64,000 bases of DNA from positions 434,001-498,000 of the forward strand of contig NZ_KZ319289.1 in NCBI RefSeq assembly GCF_002744755.1. The letters run 5' to 3'. Of this stretch, positions 8,045 to 16,227 are shown piece by piece. The stretch's first letter is position 1, and each line of letters opens with the position of its first letter. The notes beneath the pieces are model-generated. The model worked only from the letters and a program-made list of their open reading frames with translations, searched no databases and was not told the DNA's origin. The stretch comes from Leeuwenhoekiella nanhaiensis. Lineage in GTDB: Bacteria; Bacteroidota; Bacteroidia; Flavobacteriales; Flavobacteriaceae. The position numbers and the translations under genes were made by a program.

Positions 8045-9289
8045 GTGGAAGTTCTAAAAATAGCAACAGCAGGAAGTGTAGATGATGGTAAAAGTACCTT
8101 GATAGGACGCTTGCTTTACGATACGAAGTCATTAACAGATGATAAGCTTGAGGCCATTGAGCGCAACAGCAAAAAGAAGGGTTATGATTATCTGGATTTT
8201 TCGCTGGCAACAGACGGTCTTGTGGCCGAGCGCGAGCAGGGGATTACAATAGATGTAGCGCATATTTATTTTTCGACCAGGAAGAAAAGTTACATCATTG
8301 CCGACACTCCGGGTCACGTAGAATATACCCGTAATATGGTTACAGGAGCTTCTCAGGCGCAGGCATCCATAATTTTGATCGATGCCCGAAAAGGAGTTAT
8401 AGAGCAAACCTACCGTCATTTCTTTATCAATAATTTACTGCGGGTTAAGCATGTAATTGTTGCGGTCAATAAAATGGATTTGGTAGATTATGACCAAAGC
8501 GTTTTTGAAAACATAAAAACCGATTTTGAAAAGCTGAATGCCCAAAGCAGTTATGCCGAGCAGGAAGTGACGTTCATTCCTATTAGCGCCCTAAAAGGGG
8601 ATAATGTTGCGCAGAAATCGGATACTATGCCGTGGTTTAAAGGCGAAAGCGTACTCGATTATCTGGAAGCTTTAAAGCCCGGACAGGAAGAACAGACAGC
8701 CGCGCGTTTCCCGGTGCAAACTGTAATCAGACCAAAGCAGGATGAATTTCATGACTATCGCGGTTATGCCGGAAAAATCTACGGAAGCAGTTTAAAAGTA
8801 GGCGATGCAGTGACGGTTTTACCTTCTTTAACTTCTTCGAAAATCAAGACTATTGAGTTTTTTGATCAAAAGTATGATGAAGCGGTAGCCGGGAGTTCGG
8901 TGACCATCACGTTAGAAGATGACATCAACATCACTAGAGGCGATGTTTTGGTGAAGTCTGATGAAGTGCCACAATCCTCAAAATCACTCACGGCAGCTGT
9001 TTGCTGGATGGATGGTAAAGCGCTGGTTCCGGGAGCGAAATATGAAATTCAACACAATACTAACCGTATTCTTGCTAAAATTGACAGTGTAGAAAGTGTC
9101 ATCGCTACAGATTATTCGGGTGAAGACAGCTCTAAGAATCAATTAACGCTGAATGAAATAGGAAAGGTGAATTTTAAACTGAGTAAAAACCTTTTTTACG
9201 ATACCTATGCCGATAACAAGGCAGGCGGTTCATTTATATTAATCGACACGCAAAGCAACACCACAGCCGGCGTTGGTTTTATAGGTTAA
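8045..9289 (+). CDS. cysN: Sulfate adenylyltransferase GTPase subunit
   Basis: A 414-residue translation-factor-type GTPase. G1 is GSVDDGKST near the N-terminus, REQGITIDVAH is the switch I region, DTPGH is G3 and NKMD is G4; the rest forms the EF-Tu-like beta-barrel domains. It couples GTP hydrolysis to APS formation by CysD. The length matches CysN alone; there is no fused C-terminal APS kinase domain. The GTG start yields the normal MEVLKIATAG N-terminus. It lies 53 bases after cysD, with a low-complexity tract in the gap, and is probably cotranscribed with it. Confidence 0.95.
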   Translation: MEVLKIATAGSVDDGKSTLIGRLLYDTKSLTDDKLEAIERNSKKKGYDYLDFSLATDGLVAEREQGITIDVAHIYFSTRKKSYIIADTPGHVEYTRNMVTGASQAQASIILIDARKGVIEQTYRHFFINNLLRVKHVIVAVNKMDLVDYDQSVFENIKTDFEKLNAQSSYAEQEVTFIPISALKGDNVAQKSDTMPWFKGESVLDYLEALKPGQEEQTAARFPVQTVIRPKQDEFHDYRGYAGKIYGSSLKVGDAVTVLPSLTSSKIKTIEFFDQKYDEAVAGSSVTITLEDDINITRGDVLVKSDEVPQSSKSLTAAVCWMDGKALVPGAKYEIQHNTNRILAKIDSVESVIATDYSGEDSSKNQLTLNEIGKVNFKLSKNLFYDTYADNKAGGSFILIDTQSNTTAGVGFIG

Positions 9290-9337
9290 CAATTAAAATT
9301 AGGAGTATTGCCAAACACTTTGGATGCTCTTTTATAA

Positions 9338-9362
9338 TAATCCTATTATTTCTATAGGATTA
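9338..9362. promoter_or_regulatory. Inverted-repeat operator, copy 2
   Basis: TAATCCTA, nine bases, then TAGGATTA, with the same inner 7-base arms and spacer length as the copy at 6138-6162. It lies in the gap between cysN and the sulfite reductase gene, 30 bases before the ATG. A TTG at 9308-9310 and the A/T-rich TTTATAATAAT that follows could be a promoter, but no good TAnnTTTG is seen. Confidence 0.68.
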
Positions 9363-9392
9363 AAATAATTAAGAATTAAAAAATAACAAGCT

Positions 9393-11486
9393 ATGCAAAG
9401 CTTCAGAACAGAAATAGAAAACCCCGTTGTAGAACGCGATATTATTGAGCTTGAAAGAAAGATCAAGCTCTTTAAAGACGGAAAGATTGATGAGGAGCGC
9501 TTTAGAAGCCTGCGTTTAGCACGCGGTGTTTACGGTCAGCGTCAGGAAGGGGTACAAATGGTGCGCATCAAATTGCCTTACGGTAAGGTGACCAGCGATC
9601 AGCTGTTGCGTATCGCAGATGTTTCTGATGAGTATTCCAAAGGGCGTTTACACATCACCACCCGTCAGGATATTCAGATTCACTATGTGAGTCTCGACCG
9701 TACTCCTGAGCTTTGGGCCGAATTGGAAAAAAATGATGTGACCCTTCGCGAGGCCTGTGGTAACACGGTGCGTAACGTGACCGCCAGTGAAGATAGCGGG
9801 ATCAATCCTGATGAGGCTTTTGACGCAACACCTTATGCACACGCTACCTTTCAGTTTTTTCTGCGAAATCCGGTTTGTCAGGAAATGGGGCGAAAGTTTA
9901 AAATGTCGTTTTCATCAACCGATGAGGACTCGGCTTTGGCATTCATCCACGATTTGGGCTTTATTCCAAAAATCAAAGATGGCGAACGCGGCTTTAAAGT
10001 AATGTTGGGCGGTGGTCTGGGTTCGCAGCCACGCCACGCAGATGTATTAACCGAATTTTTACCGGTTAATCAGCTCATCCCGACTATTGAAGGGGTGCTT
10101 CGGGTGTTTGACCGTCATGGGGAACGCTCCAGACGTTTAAAAGCGCGTATGAAATTTCTTATCAAAGATTTGGGGCAGGAAGGCTTTATGCAATTGGTGG
10201 AAGAAGAGCGAAAAGCATTGGCTTATAAAACGTATGAGATTGATACCGCAGATTTTGATGTGGCTCCAAAAGCTCCGTTAGCCGTAGCTCCGCAGGTTAC
10301 TATAGAAGATATCAAAGCTTATGAAACCTGGAAAGCGACCAATGTGTTTAAGCAAAAACAGGAAGGTCTTGTTGCTATTGGGATTCGCGTAAAACTGGGA
10401 GACTTTTATACCAAAGAAGCACGCGCTTTGGCGGGTCTGATTAAGAAATATGGTGGGGATGAGATGCGTCTTACCCTGCGTCAAAATATACTGTTAAGAC
10501 ATATACCGGAAGGGGCATTGCCTTTCTTTTACTCACAACTAGCCAGCCTCGGCTTTGCCCGCCCGGGATATGAAACCACAACAGACATAACTGCGTGCCC
10601 CGGTACAGACACCTGTAACTTAGGGATTGCAAGTAGTACCGGCATCGCAGTTAAACTTGAAGAAGTGCTCGAGGCGGAATATCCTCAGTACTTAAACAAC
10701 AAAGACATAACTATTAAAATCAGCGGGTGCATGAACGCCTGCGGTCAGCACAATATGGCGCACATAGGCTTCCAGGGAATGTCTGTGCGTACGCCTGAGA
10801 AACTGGTTGCTCCTGCATTGCAGGTGCTTTTAGGCGGTGGCGTTTTGGGTAATGGCGAAGGTCGTTTTGCAGACAAAGTGATCAAAATCCCCAGTAAGAG
10901 AGGACCCGAGGCTTTGCGTGCGATTTTAGACGATTTCAAAGAAAACGCCGGTAATCTGGATTTTTTGAGTTATTACGACGAAAAAGGGCAGCGGTATTTT
11001 TACGATTTTCTAAAACCACTTTCCGATACCGATAATCTGGTGGAGTCTGACTTTGTAGATTGGGGGAATGATGAAAAATACATTCAGGAAGTGGGTGTGG
11101 GTGAGTGCGCCGGTGTCGTGATCGATTTGGTTCAAACACTTTTACTGGAAGCCAAAGACAAACTGGGCAGCGCCATCGAGGCTTTTGAAGAGCAAAAATG
11201 GTCAGACAGTATTTACCACACCTATGCAGGGCTGGTAAATGGAGCTAAAGCCATCTTACTTTCTGAAGACGTAAAAACAAATACCCAGGCCAATATCATT
11301 GCGGAGTTTGATAACACCTTTGGTGAAAACAAAACACTTCTGGCAGAAACTTCGTTTGCTGATTTGGTTTACCAAATTCAAAAAAACGAGCCTACACAAG
11401 AGTTTGCTGAAGCCTATTTAGCTGATGCAAACGCATTTTTTAACCGTGTGGATGCATTCCGCAAAAAACAACTCGCTCATGCTTAA
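9393..11486 (+). CDS. Ferredoxin-type sulfite (nitrite) reductase with C-terminal HEPN domain
   Basis: A 697-residue protein. Two ferredoxin-like half-domain/siroheme-binding repeats occupy residues about 1-560; the siroheme-[4Fe-4S] ligands are Cys402, Cys408 (ACPGTDTC), Cys446 and Cys450 (GCMNACGQH). The remaining 130 or so residues are a helical HEPN-like domain (SDSIYHTYAGLVNGAKAILL) absent from classical sulfite reductases but common in Bacteroidota. It reduces sulfite to sulfide with six electrons. Assignment to sulfite over nitrite rests on the cys gene context and on the siroheme genes that overlap it. The last 8 bases overlap the cobA start, so it heads the second cys transcription unit. 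Confidence 0.92.
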   Translation: MQSFRTEIENPVVERDIIELERKIKLFKDGKIDEERFRSLRLARGVYGQRQEGVQMVRIKLPYGKVTSDQLLRIADVSDEYSKGRLHITTRQDIQIHYVSLDRTPELWAELEKNDVTLREACGNTVRNVTASEDSGINPDEAFDATPYAHATFQFFLRNPVCQEMGRKFKMSFSSTDEDSALAFIHDLGFIPKIKDGERGFKVMLGGGLGSQPRHADVLTEFLPVNQLIPTIEGVLRVFDRHGERSRRLKARMKFLIKDLGQEGFMQLVEEERKALAYKTYEIDTADFDVAPKAPLAVAPQVTIEDIKAYETWKATNVFKQKQEGLVAIGIRVKLGDFYTKEARALAGLIKKYGGDEMRLTLRQNILLRHIPEGALPFFYSQLASLGFARPGYETTTDITACPGTDTCNLGIASSTGIAVKLEEVLEAEYPQYLNNKDITIKISGCMNACGQHNMAHIGFQGMSVRTPEKLVAPALQVLLGGGVLGNGEGRFADKVIKIPSKRGPEALRAILDDFKENAGNLDFLSYYDEKGQRYFYDFLKPLSDTDNLVESDFVDWGNDEKYIQEVGVGECAGVVIDLVQTLLLEAKDKLGSAIEAFEEQKWSDSIYHTYAGLVNGAKAILLSEDVKTNTQANIIAEFDNTFGENKTLLAETSFADLVYQIQKNEPTQEFAEAYLADANAFFNRVDAFRKKQLAHA

Positions 11487-12237
11487 GAATCCAAAATTAA
11501 CTGTAGTAGGAGCAGGACCCGGCGATGTGGAATTGTTTACGTTGAAGGGGGTTAAAGCCTTGCAAAGTGCAGACGTGGTTTTGTATGACGCGCTGGTAAA
11601 TCCCGAGCTGTTAGAATATGCCGCTGATGCCGAGCTCATTTTTGTAGGAAAACGCAAAGGTTGCTATGCGTATCAGCAGGAGCAAATCAACGATCTCATT
11701 ATCTCACGAGCTAAAAGTCACGGTCACGTGGTGCGTTTAAAAGGTGGAGACCCGTTTATTTTCGGGCGCGGTGCAGAAGAGATGGAGATCGCAGCCGAAG
11801 CAGGAATTGAAGCTGCAGTTGTTCCGGGAATTTCTTCATCACTCGCGGTACCGGCTTACCAGAATATTCCGTTGACCAAAAGGGGCAGTTCTGAAAGTTT
11901 TTGGGTAATTACGGGAACCACCCGTGCACATAAACTTTCAGAAGATGTAAAACTTGCAGCGCAATCCTCGGCCACCGTCGTTATTTTAATGGGGATGAGC
12001 AAGCTTGCGGAGATTACGGCATGCTTTCGCGAAAGCGGAAAAAACAACACGCCGGTTGCCATTATTCAAAATGGTACAACGCCCGAAGAACGCATTGGAG
12101 TAGGCACCATTGACAGTATTGAAGAAGTGGTGCAAGAGTTAAAGCTTACTAACCCATCAATTATCGTTATTGGTGAGGTGGTGCGCCATCGCGAGCAATT
12201 GCTTAACTTGCAAAATAAAATGGCATACGCTTCCTAA
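11479..12237 (+). CDS. cobA: Uroporphyrinogen-III C-methyltransferase
   Basis: A 252-residue SAM-dependent methyltransferase starting MLKNPKLTVVGAGPGDVELFT. The motifs GAGPGD, RLKGGDPFIFGRG (residues about 78-90) and VPGISS are diagnostic for SUMT. It converts uroporphyrinogen III to precorrin-2, the first step to siroheme. The ATG at 11479 overlaps the sulfite reductase stop by eight bases and gives the normal family N-terminus. It supplies the cofactor for the enzyme encoded just upstream. Confidence 0.95.
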   Translation: MLKNPKLTVVGAGPGDVELFTLKGVKALQSADVVLYDALVNPELLEYAADAELIFVGKRKGCYAYQQEQINDLIISRAKSHGHVVRLKGGDPFIFGRGAEEMEIAAEAGIEAAVVPGISSSLAVPAYQNIPLTKRGSSESFWVITGTTRAHKLSEDVKLAAQSSATVVILMGMSKLAEITACFRESGKNNTPVAIIQNGTTPEERIGVGTIDSIEEVVQELKLTNPSIIVIGEVVRHREQLLNLQNKMAYAS

Positions 12238-12238
12238 A

Positions 12239-12823
12239 ATGTCGCAGGAAACCAACACACTTTATCCGGTTTTTCTCAAAGTTCGCAATTTGCAGGTGCT
12301 TATTGTGGGTGGTGGTAACGTCGCGCTTGAAAAACTTACGTTTTTGACCAAGTCGAGTCCGGATGCGGTGGTAGAAATGGTGGCCCCGTATTTTAGAGAA
12401 GAAACTCTGGAGCGCGCTAAGCAATACAACGTTAAAATAACCAAAAGAAGGTTTAGAAAGTCGATGCTGAAGAAGCGTCACATTGTGATAGCAACTACAG
12501 ACAGCCCCAAGGTAAACAAACGCGTTTATGAGCTGGCGCGAAAGCGTTTTTTGCTCTGCAACATTGCCGACGTGCCTGAACTTTGTGATTTTTATATGGG
12601 TGGAATTGTGACCAAGGGAAATGTCAAGATTGCGATCTCGACTAACGGAAAGTCACCCACTACCGCAAAACGACTGCGGCAGTTTTTTGAAGAAGTAATA
12701 CCGGATAATATTGATGATCTGGTACAGAATTTAAATGAATACCGAAAAACCATAAAAGGGGATTTTGAAGAGAAAGTAGAAACCCTGAATGAGTTTACCA
12801 AAGGATTGATCAATAAGAATTAA
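12239..12823 (+). CDS. Precorrin-2 dehydrogenase / sirohydrochlorin ferrochelatase (CysG N-terminal / Met8 type)
   Basis: A 194-residue protein starting MSQETNTLYPVFLKV. The NAD-binding motif VGGGNVALEK, then VTKRR-like strand, NIADVPELCDFYMGG and ISTNGKSPTTAKRLR are the defining blocks of the Met8/CysG N-terminal family. It oxidises precorrin-2 to sirohydrochlorin and probably inserts iron, finishing siroheme. The ATG at 12239 begins one base after the cobA stop and is preferred over longer starts that would run inside cobA. It belongs to the sulfite reductase unit. Confidence 0.93.
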   Translation: MSQETNTLYPVFLKVRNLQVLIVGGGNVALEKLTFLTKSSPDAVVEMVAPYFREETLERAKQYNVKITKRRFRKSMLKKRHIVIATTDSPKVNKRVYELARKRFLLCNIADVPELCDFYMGGIVTKGNVKIAISTNGKSPTTAKRLRQFFEEVIPDNIDDLVQNLNEYRKTIKGDFEEKVETLNEFTKGLINKN

Positions 12824-12861
12824 GAGTAGAATGAGGAGCTAAGGCTCAAAGAATAGAACAG

Positions 12862-13917
12862 ATGATAAAGACAGATATTTTAATTATTGGAGCAGGCCCT
12901 ACCGGGTTATTCACCGTTTTTGAAGCAGGATTATTGAAGCTGAAATGTCACATTATTGATGCGCTGGCGCAGCCCGGTGGTCAGTTGGCTGAGATTTATC
13001 CTAAGAAGCCTATTTATGATATTCCCGGTTTTCCTGAAGTGATGGCTGGTGAGCTTGTAGATAACTTACTTGAGCAAGGAAAGCAGTTTCAGCCCGGTTT
13101 TACATTGGGTGAGCGTGCAGAGACTATCGAAAAGCAGGAAGACGGTAGTTTTATCGTAACCACAAATAAAGGCACGCAGCATCACGCGCCTGTGGTAGCA
13201 ATTGCGGGTGGTTTGGGAAGTTTTGAGCCGCGTAAGCCGCTTATTCCAAATATTCACCAGTTTGAAGACAAGGGTGTCGCCTATATGATTAAAGATCCTG
13301 AAGTGTACCGCGGAAAAAAAGTGGTTATTGCAGGTGGTGGTGATTCAGCATTGGACTGGAGTATTTTCCTGGCTGATGTGGCTGATGAAGTTACACTCAT
13401 TCACCGTAGAAACGAATTTAGAGGAGCGCTTGATTCTGTTGAAAAAGTGCGTGAATTAAAAATGCTTGGCAAAATTAATCTTGTGACTCCGGCAGAAGTT
13501 GTAGGTCTTGCGGGTAATGATGAGCTTGAACAGGTTGTGGTAGAACACGCAGATAAATCACAAAGCACTCTTGAAGCGGATGCGTTTATTCCTTTATTTG
13601 GGCTTTCGCCTAAATTAGGTCCCATCGCAGACTGGGGTCTTGAGATCGAAAAGAATGCGATCAAGGTTGATAACTCGTTAGACTATCAGACAAACATTCC
13701 CGGTGTATTTGCAATAGGTGATGTTAACACCTATCCCGGAAAATTAAAACTGATTTTGTGTGGTTTCCACGAAGCTACAATGATGTGTCAGTCGGCATAT
13801 CAAATCATCAATCCCGGTAAGCGCTATGTGATGAAGTATACCACTGTGAGCGGTATTGACGGTTTTGACGGAACGCGAAAAGAAGCTGAAAAAGCAGTAG
13901 TGCAGGCTATTAACTAG
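12862..13917 (+). CDS. Thioredoxin reductase-like ferredoxin/flavodoxin-NADP reductase
   Basis: A 351-residue FAD/NAD(P) oxidoreductase. The FAD motif GAGPTG is at the N-terminus, the second dinucleotide motif GGGDSALDW lies near residue 157, and IGDVNTYPGKLKLI near the C-terminus is the FAD-binding GD motif. The CxxC of thioredoxin reductase is absent, which with the length places it among the TrxR-like ferredoxin-NADP reductases. As last gene of the sulfite reductase unit (38-base gap) it probably passes NADPH electrons through ferredoxin to that enzyme; this partner assignment is inferred. Its stop codon overlaps the stop of the convergent response regulator gene by four bases. Confidence 0.9.
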   Translation: MIKTDILIIGAGPTGLFTVFEAGLLKLKCHIIDALAQPGGQLAEIYPKKPIYDIPGFPEVMAGELVDNLLEQGKQFQPGFTLGERAETIEKQEDGSFIVTTNKGTQHHAPVVAIAGGLGSFEPRKPLIPNIHQFEDKGVAYMIKDPEVYRGKKVVIAGGGDSALDWSIFLADVADEVTLIHRRNEFRGALDSVEKVRELKMLGKINLVTPAEVVGLAGNDELEQVVVEHADKSQSTLEADAFIPLFGLSPKLGPIADWGLEIEKNAIKVDNSLDYQTNIPGVFAIGDVNTYPGKLKLILCGFHEATMMCQSAYQIINPGKRYVMKYTTVSGIDGFDGTRKEAEKAVVQAIN

Positions 13918-14300
13918 CAGGCAGGACGCAATTTATTTTTAAGGTCCAGAATTGTATTCTTGTTGAGCGGTTTTATTAAAAAATCAATCACCTGATTATA
14001 ATTCTGGGCCTTTTCTTTGTCTAAATCGCTCGTACTCGAGGTTACGATTACCACCCGGGTCTGATTGTCTTTCTCTTTTAAAGCGTCCAGAAAACTCCAC
14101 CCGTTTATTTCAGGCATATTTAAATCCAAAAAAATGAGATCGGGTTTTTCCTTCTCCAGCTCAGAAAGAGCCGCACCTGGCAAGGTGTAGTCAATAATGC
14201 TTTCAGCAAAATCAGTAACTTCAATAAGTTTTTTGTTGATGAAATTGGCCATTTTTTGATCATCAACCAGCATTATTTTTAGCAGCTTAGTCATACCCAT
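13914..14300 (-). CDS. Single-domain response regulator (CheY-like)
   Basis: A 128-residue receiver domain with no output domain. Acidic residues are in LVDDQK near the N-terminus, the phosphoacceptor is Asp59 in LIFLDLNMPEINGW, the conserved Thr/Ser is in VIVTSS and the Lys in FLIKPL. Its start overlaps the end of the kinase-like gene upstream by 14 bases (8 if the second ATG at 14294 is used), so the pair is coupled. With no DNA-binding domain it must act by protein contact. The target is unknown. Confidence 0.9.
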   Translation of the reverse strand: MGMTKLLKIMLVDDQKMANFINKKLIEVTDFAESIIDYTLPGAALSELEKEKPDLIFLDLNMPEINGWSFLDALKEKDNQTRVVIVTSSTSDLDKEKAQNYNQVIDFLIKPLNKNTILDLKNKLRPAC

Positions 14301-15156
14301 TTTCGGTTAAATTAGCATTCGAGGCGGTTTGTTCACTCTGGTTTACAACTTGTTTACAAACCAAATCCAGTTCGAGTGCTGCTTCTTTAAGTTTGGGAAA
14401 TATAATCCTGCGCAAATCTGCATCGCTATACAAGTCAGCAATTTCCAGAAAGCCCAGAATACGTGTTAAAGGTTCTCTCAGATTGTGAGCATTCAGTTTC
14501 GAAAGTTCGAGTAATTTTTTGTTTTTATAACGCAATTCTTCGGTTCTCTGCGAAATAATATCCTGTTGATTATTGTTGATCTGTTCAATTTCAGTATTCT
14601 TCAGTTCAATCTGCGTGATAGCATCTTTTAGGCGTAGATTTTTGGTGGTCAACTGCTGACCCAGATAGATTTGAAAATACCTCGAGGTGATGTTATCAAC
14701 CAACAGGTTGAGGATTTCCATATCACTGTGGTTAAAGCTTTCGGTATCATCTGAAATTAAGGAAAAACAAATTTCCCGTTCGCCTGATGTCGTATGCCAG
14801 CCCCATAATTTTGGGGTATTCCAGTTTTCGTAAAGAGGCAAAGCATAACCGGGTAAATCGGTTGTGTTGAGCGCTCTCAAAAGAGGGATTTTTACCAGAA
14901 ACAGTTCCTTTTCGTAATCGAGTAATTCATCACCGTCTACGATCTTTGGCTCTTTCGATTTAAGGAATGTAAAACTTACAGCAGTTTCGTTTTTAAAAAG
15001 CATAACAATCCTAAGCATCCTGAAATTAAACAAATACTTAAGATGCCTGTTGGCAACCGTTCCAAGCTCTTCAAGCGATTCTACTTTGCTGAGACTGCCC
15101 GATAACTTGGAAAATGCCTCGTAGGTAATGCGATACTTGGCTGAAGATAGATTCAC
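14287..15156 (-). CDS. GAF and HisKA-like protein lacking the kinase ATPase domain
   Basis: A 289-residue cytoplasmic protein. Residues about 10-175 look like a GAF-type sensor, residues about 175-215 a coiled coil, and residues about 218-270 a dimerisation/phosphotransfer helix pair with an H-box, LNAHNLREPLTRILGF (His224). The protein ends there: the HATPase domain with N, G1 and G2 boxes is missing, so it cannot phosphorylate itself by the standard route. It may act as a histidine phosphotransfer scaffold or as a non-catalytic partner for the response regulator encoded in the overlapping downstream gene. Confidence 0.78.
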   Translation of the reverse strand: MNLSSAKYRITYEAFSKLSGSLSKVESLEELGTVANRHLKYLFNFRMLRIVMLFKNETAVSFTFLKSKEPKIVDGDELLDYEKELFLVKIPLLRALNTTDLPGYALPLYENWNTPKLWGWHTTSGEREICFSLISDDTESFNHSDMEILNLLVDNITSRYFQIYLGQQLTTKNLRLKDAITQIELKNTEIEQINNNQQDIISQRTEELRYKNKKLLELSKLNAHNLREPLTRILGFLEIADLYSDADLRRIIFPKLKEAALELDLVCKQVVNQSEQTASNANLTENGYD

Positions 15157-15171
15157 AGGAATGTAAAGGTT

Positions 15172-15756
15172 TTAAGCCTGGGCTTCCATCAATTCGTTAT
15201 CAATCTTAATCCCCGAAACATCAGCAAGGGTATTCAGCATATTAACCAGATCAGCCTGAGCCATCAGTTCCTGAATTTCAGACTCGTCAAAGCCTGCATC
15301 GCTCAATGCTTTAAAATCTTCATCGTTGATCTGATTAGAATGCAAGGCTGCTTTGGTAACCACTTTAATAGCGGTTCTAAAGCTTTCAGGAATCATAGGG
15401 CTGTCCAGGTTTTCGGTCACTCTAAAGTTAGCCGTCTCATTTACCAGATTGCTCATACTGTCTGCAAAAATACCGTGAGCTTCGGCACAGTAGGAGCAAT
15501 TGCGTTTTTTAGAAACATTGTAAATAATGAGTTGCTTTAAAACGTTAGGCACATTACCCTGCATTAGGGTAGCTTTTAATTTAGCCCAATTTCCGGCCAG
15601 CAAAATAGGGTTCGATCCCTGGCATTTGAACCAGTTGAGCACAAATGGGATTTGTAGCGTGCGCTTTGTGTCATCATAAATTTCTTTTACGGCATCAGAG
15701 GCATTCTCATAATCCACAATTGGAAATCTAGATTCCTGATAAGTAGTGTTTTGCAT
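15172..15756 (-). CDS. AhpD-like / carboxymuconolactone decarboxylase-family protein
   Basis: A 194-residue, all-helical protein with the AhpD redox motif NCSYCAEAH (CxxC followed by His four residues on), the signature of alkylhydroperoxidase-like members. The YNVSKKRNCSYC context is typical. It probably reduces peroxides or another disulfide-linked substrate. The ATG at 15756 is preferred over a TTG two codons upstream. It is transcribed toward the kinase-like gene (15-base gap), so it may head that three-gene unit. A predicted stress role would fit but is inferred from the family only. Confidence 0.83.
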   Translation of the reverse strand: MQNTTYQESRFPIVDYENASDAVKEIYDDTKRTLQIPFVLNWFKCQGSNPILLAGNWAKLKATLMQGNVPNVLKQLIIYNVSKKRNCSYCAEAHGIFADSMSNLVNETANFRVTENLDSPMIPESFRTAIKVVTKAALHSNQINDEDFKALSDAGFDESEIQELMAQADLVNMLNTLADVSGIKIDNELMEAQA

Positions 15757-15950
15757 AGACAAATAGTTGTGTTTTGTTATAAAAATGGGGACTACAAAAT
15801 TAACTTAATTAATCAAATATACAACTCTGTAAATCAGTCAATTGATTTTTTTACAAGTATATCTTTGTGTTTTTCGTCTGTATATATTGCCATTTATCTA
15901 AAAATAGAAGTGGTGTTTTTTCGATTGTTTAAACATTAATCCCTTAAAAT

Positions 15951-15982
15951 TTGGGTATTCTCCCGTTGTTTTTTAATCTTTG
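15951..15982 (+). promoter_or_regulatory. Candidate promoter of the SAM riboswitch-metH unit
   Basis: TTG at 15951-15953 and TAATCTTTG at 15974-15982 resemble the Bacteroidota -33 and -7 elements with a 20-base gap; the -7 has one extra base between TA and TTTG. The implied start lies about 15-20 bases before the riboswitch P1 stem. Confidence 0.5.
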
Positions 15983-16006
15983 CAGTCCAGTTCATTATTT
16001 AATGCA

Positions 16007-16104
16007 GTTATCAAGAAAGGCAGAGGGATTAGACCCGATGAAGCCTTAGCAACCCTCCTCCCGGAGAAGGTGCTACATTCTACTCATATGTTGAGATAGA
16101 TAAC
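16007..16104 (+). ncRNA. SAM-I (S-box) riboswitch
   Basis: P1 forms between GTTATC (16007-16012) and GATAAC (16099-16104). Inside are the conserved S-box core blocks: AAGAAAGGCAGAGGG, then GACCCGATGAAGCC, then TAGCAACC, and the P3/P4 block with AAGGTGCTACATTC. It binds S-adenosylmethionine and, in the family, turns expression off when SAM is high. It precedes the methionine synthase genes, exactly where it is expected. After it, a short GAGT (16112-16115) and ACTC (16123-16126) stem is followed by five Ts at 16129-16133, a weak possible terminator; the expression platform is otherwise unclear. Confidence 0.92.
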
Positions 16105-16227
16105 AAAAAACGAGTCCTACGAACTCCCTTTTTGCCTTCTTAATAACTTAATTTTGCGCTTTGTTTTGCGCGGATTTAGCTATGCTTAAAATCGCCAGGG
16201 CAAGAAGTGAGCTTCTAGAAATTGATT

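Noticed and set aside
15751-15939. 62-codon plus-strand frame before the SAM riboswitch
   Set aside because: It overlaps the AhpD-like start region, is composed of low-complexity A/T-rich codons and lies where promoters are expected.
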